Positions 22,982 through 26,496 of a DNA stretch of 26,496 nucleotides are shown here, piece by piece. Position numbers and translations under genes: made by a program. Origin of the DNA: CAYYVJ01 sp964475115 (GTDB lineage: Bacteria > Bacillota > Clostridia > Lachnospirales > Lachnospiraceae); NCBI GenBank assembly GCA_964475115.1, contig CAYYVJ010000020.1, positions 1-26,496 of the forward strand, read 5' to 3'. Position 1 is the stretch's first letter, and the number at the start of each line of letters is the position of its first letter. The notes under the pieces were generated by a model. It had not been told where the DNA came from, ran no database searches, and worked only from the letters and a program-made list of their open reading frames with translations.

Positions 22982-23389
22982 ATGAATCAAAAAAGTATGA
23001 GTAAGAAAAAAATAGCGATATTGTCAGTTGCTGTAGTGGTATTATTGGCAGTGTTTGCTACAGTTTATTGGAACTTAAAACCAAAAGCTACAGTTGGTGA
23101 GAAAGATATTGTAGTTGAGGTCATTCTAGCTGATGAATCTTCAAAGGAATTTGAGATTAATACAGATGCAGAGTTTCTAAGACAAGCCTTAGAAGAACAT
23201 AACCTGATTGAAGGTGAGGAATCCGAATATGGTTTGTTTGTAAAAACAGTAGACGGGGTAACTGCAAATGATGCTAATCAGGAATGGTGGTGTTTTACTG
23301 CTGGTGGAGAAACGATTATGACAGGAGTAGACCAAACACCTATAAATGACGGAGACCATTTTGAAATCACTTTGACAGTGGGCTACTAG
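22982..23389 (+). CDS. Membrane-anchored DUF4430 (transcobalamin C-terminal-like) protein under B12 riboswitch
   Basis: The 135-residue protein has a basic N-terminus and one hydrophobic helix (about 10-30) acting as signal anchor or signal peptide, with no lipobox. It is followed by a single DUF4430 domain (about 40-135): FEINTDAEFLRQALEEH, the YGLFVKTVDGV strand, the aromatic EWWCFTAGGE segment (Trp102-Trp103) and the closing NDGDHFEITLTVGY. DUF4430 is the domain also found at the C-terminus of vertebrate transcobalamin and intrinsic factor, where it covers one face of bound B12 (family knowledge). The position directly after a cobalamin riboswitch and 4 nt before an ECF S component makes extracellular corrinoid binding the best inference. 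The ribosome site is GGAGG at 22971-22975. Confidence 0.85.
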   Translation: MNQKSMSKKKIAILSVAVVVLLAVFATVYWNLKPKATVGEKDIVVEVILADESSKEFEINTDAEFLRQALEEHNLIEGEESEYGLFVKTVDGVTANDANQEWWCFTAGGETIMTGVDQTPINDGDHFEITLTVGY

Positions 23390-23393
23390 GCTT

Positions 23394-23894
23394 ATGAGAA
23401 CCAAAGATATTGCACTCATAGGATTCTTGAGTGCAATTCTATTTGTATCTCAGGTAGCATTAGCCTTTTTGCCAAATATAGAAGTAGTTTCTTTGCTGGT
23501 AATTGTCTATGCACTAGTGTTTAAAAAGAAAGTGTTTTTTATTATCTATATCTTTGCTATCTTAGAAGGAATGTTTTATGGATTTGGAACATGGTGGATT
23601 ATGTACTTATATGTATGGACCCTACTTGCACTATTTACCTTATGGTTTCAAAAATACACAAGTCATCTATTTTGGTGCTTAATATGTGCTCTCTATGGAC
23701 TGAGTTTTGGAGCATTGTGTGCCATACCTTATTTCTTTATAGGAGGTTGGGGGATGGGAGCTGCATTTTGGGTAAGCGGGATACCCTTTGATATTATTCA
23801 CTGTATTAGTAATTTTGCAGTAACCTTAATATTATTTAAACCTATCCTAGCGATTCTTAGGTATCTAAATAATAATTTTATTTTAAATGAATAA
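23394..23894 (+). CDS. ECF transporter S component, probable cobalamin (or precursor) uptake
   Basis: The 166-residue, highly hydrophobic protein has about six membrane helices, including IALIGFLSAILFVSQVALAF at the start, VVSLLVIVYALVF, and IPFDIIHCISNFAVTLILF near the end. This layout and size fit the substrate-binding S subunits of energy-coupling-factor importers, which use a shared EcfA/EcfA'/EcfT module usually encoded elsewhere. None of those genes is in this window. The cobalamin riboswitch upstream and the 4-nt gap from the DUF4430 gene indicate a corrinoid substrate (compare the CbrT group). Translation is probably coupled to the upstream gene because no strong ribosome site is visible. 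A terminator follows. Confidence 0.82.
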   Translation: MRTKDIALIGFLSAILFVSQVALAFLPNIEVVSLLVIVYALVFKKKVFFIIYIFAILEGMFYGFGTWWIMYLYVWTLLALFTLWFQKYTSHLFWCLICALYGLSFGALCAIPYFFIGGWGMGAAFWVSGIPFDIIHCISNFAVTLILFKPILAILRYLNNNFILNE

Positions 23895-23904
23895 ATGTAT
23901 AAAC

Positions 23905-23943
23905 AATAGGAAGAGGCTAAAAATAGCTTCTTCCTATTTTATT
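23905..23943 (+). terminator. Intrinsic terminator after the ECF S component gene
   Basis: A 15-bp stem (23905-23919 with 23924-23938, one G-U pair) with a 4-nt A loop leads into a T-rich tail. Confidence 0.85.
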
Positions 23944-24007
23944 CTATTACTTTATAGAAAGTTTAGAATAATTTATATTTGCTTAGATGTAATATTGTGC
24001 TATTTAT

Positions 24008-24015
24008 GGTACAAT
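24008..24015 (+). promoter_or_regulatory. Extended -10 promoter of the two-component operon
   Basis: A TGG-TACAAT extended -10 element runs from position 24007 to 24015, about 40 bp before the histidine kinase start. No good -35 box is at standard spacing. Confidence 0.45.
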
Positions 24016-24053
24016 AAGCACAGTGAATCAATAATAAGATGCGGAGTGAAAAG

Positions 24054-25547
24054 ATGAAGATAAAGACAAAACTTATTGCCGCTTTTATAATAATTATTCT
24101 AGTACCTGTGGGATTGGTGCCCCTCTTTGGTGTAATCCTAAGTAGAAAACAAGTTAGGCTAATCGAAGAGAACTATGATATTGATACTGACGGATATGAA
24201 GATGTTTCCAATCCAATTATTTTATTTAACAAACTAACAATGAAGAATTATCATGATATTGCTAAGGCAACGGATGAAACTCCTGAGAAGTTTGAAAAGG
24301 ATAAAGATTATTTAGAGCGTTTAAATGAAAAATTATCAGAAAAATACTCCTTTCTTATTGTCAGAAAAGGGTCGGATATTATATACAATGGAGATGAAAC
24401 AAACAATAAGATAGTAGATAATCTGCCCAGGTATGGGAATTATAATTATGATTCGGAGAATGGAATATATTTAGGTGGAGAGATACAAAATTTAGTGAAA
24501 CAGAAAGATTTTTTGTTTCCAGACGGAAGTGAAGGAAGTATTTTTATTGCAATTAAGATAAATAACCTTGTTCCTCAAGTGAAAACGTTTATTTATAGTA
24601 TGATAACTATTACAATACTTATTTTAATTGCCACATCAGGACTTTTAATTGCATGGATATACAAGAGTGTGGTTAAGCCAATTCGAATTTTACAAGAAGC
24701 CACTCATAAGATTACGGAGGGAAATTTAAATTTCACTCTTAAAATAAATGGATCCAATGAAATATGTGAACTTTATGGTGATTTTGAGGAAATGAGAATT
24801 CGCTTAAAGGAATCAGCAAATGAAAAATTAGATAACGATAAAGAAGGAAAAGAATTAATAAGCAATATTTCTCATGATTTAAAAACACCGATTACTGCTA
24901 TTAAAGGGTATGTAGAAGGAATTCTTGATGGAGTAGCAGACACACCAGAGAAAATTGATAAATATATTAAAACCATTTATATAAAAGCAAATGATATGGA
25001 ACGTTTAATAGATGAATTGACCTTCTATTCAAAGATAGATACAAATAAAATCCCATATACATTTGGGAAGATTAACATTGATCGCTATTTTAGGGACTGC
25101 GTGGAAGAATTAAGCCTAGATCTGGAGGCTCAGCATATTGACATTACTTATTTTAATTATGCGGATGAAAATATTATGATTATAGCAGATCCAGAACAGT
25201 TAAAGAAAGTAATTAATAATGTTATTGGTAACTCAGTAAAATACATTGGAGATAAAAAAGGAGTAATTAATGTCCGTATTAAGGATGTAGGAGATTTTGT
25301 TCAGGTTGAAATAGAAGACAATGGGAAAGGAATATCTGTAAAGGATTTACCGCATATTTTTGACCGATTCTATCGAACAGATGCATCTAGGAATTCTCTA
25401 AAAGGTGGAAGTGGAATAGGCTTATCTATTGTAAAAAAGATTATGGAAGATCATGGTGGTAAGGTTTGGGCAACCAGCAAGGAGTCTACAGGAACCGTTA
25501 TGTTTATTGTGTTTAGAAAATATCAGGAGGAAATTATCTATGAGTAA
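24054..25547 (+). CDS. Sensor histidine kinase
   Basis: This membrane sensor kinase has 497 residues. It has an N-terminal helix (about 5-29) and an extracytoplasmic sensor region (about 30-178) that I do not recognise. The second helix (about 181-203, ITITILILIATSGLLIAWIY) is followed by a HAMP linker (about 204-258), HisKA with the phosphorylated histidine in NISHDLKTPITAIKGY (His274), and a HATPase_c domain with the N box (NNVIGNSVKYI), DNGKGI, FDRFYR and GGSGIGLSIVK. The ATG at 24054 follows GGAG at the right distance, while the ATG at 24039 overlaps that site. The signal is unknown. The gene overlaps its response regulator by 8 nt (ATGAGTAA), so translation is coupled. Confidence 0.93.
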   Translation: MKIKTKLIAAFIIIILVPVGLVPLFGVILSRKQVRLIEENYDIDTDGYEDVSNPIILFNKLTMKNYHDIAKATDETPEKFEKDKDYLERLNEKLSEKYSFLIVRKGSDIIYNGDETNNKIVDNLPRYGNYNYDSENGIYLGGEIQNLVKQKDFLFPDGSEGSIFIAIKINNLVPQVKTFIYSMITITILILIATSGLLIAWIYKSVVKPIRILQEATHKITEGNLNFTLKINGSNEICELYGDFEEMRIRLKESANEKLDNDKEGKELISNISHDLKTPITAIKGYVEGILDGVADTPEKIDKYIKTIYIKANDMERLIDELTFYSKIDTNKIPYTFGKINIDRYFRDCVEELSLDLEAQHIDITYFNYADENIMIIADPEQLKKVINNVIGNSVKYIGDKKGVINVRIKDVGDFVQVEIEDNGKGISVKDLPHIFDRFYRTDASRNSLKGGSGIGLSIVKKIMEDHGGKVWATSKESTGTVMFIVFRKYQEEIIYE

Positions 25548-26229
25548 GATTTTGATTGTAGAAGATGAGATTAGTATTGCAGAACTGGAAAAGGATTATT
25601 TAGAATTAAGCGGCTTTGAAGTTGAGATTGAAGTTACAGGTGATAAGGGGCTTGAACGTGCGCTTAAAGAAGATTTTGATTTGTTTATATTAGATTTAAT
25701 GTTACCTAATATAGATGGATTTGAAATTTGTAGAAAGATTCGTGAAATAAAAAATATACCTATTATTTTAGTTTCTGCAAAAAAAGATGATATTGACAAA
25801 ATACGTGGACTTGGCCTTGGAGCAGATGATTACATGACAAAGCCTTTTAGCCCCAGTGAATTAGTGGCTAGAGTAAAAGCTCATCTTGCAAGATATGATA
25901 GACTTATAGGTAGTAATGCTCAAGAGAGTGAAATTATTGAGATTCGTGGAATTAAAATTGATAAAACAGCAAGACGTGTTTATATTAATGGAGAAGAAAG
26001 GAATTTTACTACAAAGGAATTTGATTTATTAACCTTTTTAGCTCAAAATCCAAATCATGTGTACACAAAAGAAGAACTATTTACAAAAGTTTGGGATATG
26101 GAATCCATTGGTGATATTGCTACAGTTACTGTTCATATAAAGAAAATAAGAGAGAAGATAGAATTTGATACCTCTAAACCCCAATATATTGAAACGATAT
26201 GGGGAGTAGGATATCGATTTAAAGTTTAA
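25540..26229 (+). CDS. OmpR/PhoB-family response regulator
   Basis: This is the partner of the upstream kinase. The 229-residue protein has a receiver domain (1-115) with acidic pocket Glu8/Asp9 in VEDE, phospho-acceptor Asp52 in FILDLMLPNIDGFE, and Lys101 in DDYMTKPF. A C-terminal winged helix (about 130-229) follows, with TKEFDLLTFLAQNPNHVYTKEELF and VTVHIKKIREKI, ending in the typical IWGVGYRFKV. The ATG at 25540 follows AGGAGG. The frame is open further upstream inside the kinase gene, but that extension is not receiver-like. Target genes are unknown. The stop overlaps the stop of the convergent pseudouridine synthase gene by 4 nt. Confidence 0.95.
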   Translation: MSKILIVEDEISIAELEKDYLELSGFEVEIEVTGDKGLERALKEDFDLFILDLMLPNIDGFEICRKIREIKNIPIILVSAKKDDIDKIRGLGLGADDYMTKPFSPSELVARVKAHLARYDRLIGSNAQESEIIEIRGIKIDKTARRVYINGEERNFTTKEFDLLTFLAQNPNHVYTKEELFTKVWDMESIGDIATVTVHIKKIREKIEFDTSKPQYIETIWGVGYRFKV

Positions 26230-26495
26230 AATTCAAATAATTCAAAGATACCATCCTTAGGTTTGAGAGTAAAAGAAAGAAGCTTTTTTGTTTTTGGATG
26301 TGAAAATTCTAAATGATAAGAAAAAAGTCCGATATTAACCCACTGGTTAGTTGGGCTTTTTTTGTTCCAATCAGGATTATATTTTGTATCACCCCATAGA
26401 GGAGTGTTTCTACTTGCAAATTGTAAGCGAATTTGATGATGACGTCCAGTATGAAGTTCAATATTAGCTAAAGCAAGAGTTTCGCCCAAGTATTC
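26226..26495 (-). CDS. RluA-family RNA pseudouridine synthase, C-terminal part (5' truncated by window)
   Basis: The frame is open to the window edge, and the nearest possible start (TTG at 26489) has no support, so the gene begins outside. The visible 89 residues contain the RluA-family motif IELHTGRHHQIRLQFASRNTPLWGDTKY, which lies in the C-terminal part of the catalytic domain, and the closing strands LFSYHLEFSHPKTKKLLSFTL. The catalytic aspartate (in an R-L-D motif) lies upstream, outside the window. The enzyme would isomerise uridine in rRNA or tRNA, with the target unknown. The stop codon overlaps that of the convergent response regulator by 4 nt, with no terminator between them. Confidence 0.88.
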   Translation of the reverse strand, partial: EYLGETLALANIELHTGRHHQIRLQFASRNTPLWGDTKYNPDWNKKSPTNQWVNIGLFSYHLEFSHPKTKKLLSFTLKPKDGIFELFEF

Positions 26496-26496
26496 C

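Noticed and set aside
1..26496. CRISPR arrays, insertion sequences, phage genes, attachment sites
   Set aside because: No regularly spaced repeats, transposase or integrase motifs, or long terminal repeats were found on reading both strands.

Overview
The window looks like chromosomal DNA of an anaerobic, low-GC, spore-former-type Firmicute, most likely a plant-fibre-fermenting Lachnospiraceae (Clostridium cluster XIVa, Lachnoclostridium-like). The evidence is strong AT bias, AGGAGG-type ribosome binding sites, vegetative TTGACA/TATAAT promoters, SAM-I and cobalamin riboswitches, a CBS/DRTGG pyrophosphatase, a clostridial HD-GYP protein, and pentose genes (GH51 arabinofuranosidase, xylose isomerase). 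I see no phage, insertion sequence or CRISPR array. The species call is inference.

Layout. 1-540: end of an ABC exporter ATPase and a two-way terminator. 546-3499 (minus): abfA (GH51), a nitroreductase remnant, an ArsC/Spx-like protein and birA. 3500-3627: a compact divergent control region with two interleaved promoters. 3628-4539: an ArsR-type regulator with a large unknown C-terminal domain. 4617-6813: a polar amino-acid ABC importer, followed 11 nt later by a ROK (XylR-type) regulator. 8075-9394: xylA. 9587-11546: a flavodoxin-like protein, initiator tRNA, a small (p)ppGpp synthetase and an unknown coiled-coil membrane protein. 11617-12540 (minus): a three-S1-domain protein. 12716-14946: CBS-DRTGG pyrophosphatase plus flavin reductase. 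14957-16183 (minus): dinB with a LexA-like box in its promoter. 16367-20012: a shikimate-kinase-like protein, a LysM/G5/M23 cell-wall hydrolase and murA. 20061-21146 (minus): an HD-GYP protein. 21336-22706: SAM-I riboswitch and metK. 22805-23894: cobalamin riboswitch, DUF4430 (transcobalamin C-terminal-like) protein and an ECF S component. 24054-26229: histidine kinase and response regulator. 26226-26496 (minus): C-terminus of an RluA-type pseudouridine synthase.

How the genes fit together. The 2000-9394 block is a pentose-use neighbourhood: arabinose release inside the cell, xylose isomerisation, and a dedicated-looking regulator for each. The metK and B12 segments are both under metabolite riboswitches and are linked physiologically, because B12-dependent methionine synthesis feeds SAM. 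The most interesting unit is the B12-riboswitch cassette, which pairs a membrane-anchored transcobalamin-like domain with an ECF S component and so suggests a two-part cobalamin capture and uptake system. Other items worth attention are the overlapping abfA/regulator promoters, a shikimate-kinase paralogue lacking key substrate residues, and the nitroreductase fragment abutting the abfA stop codon.
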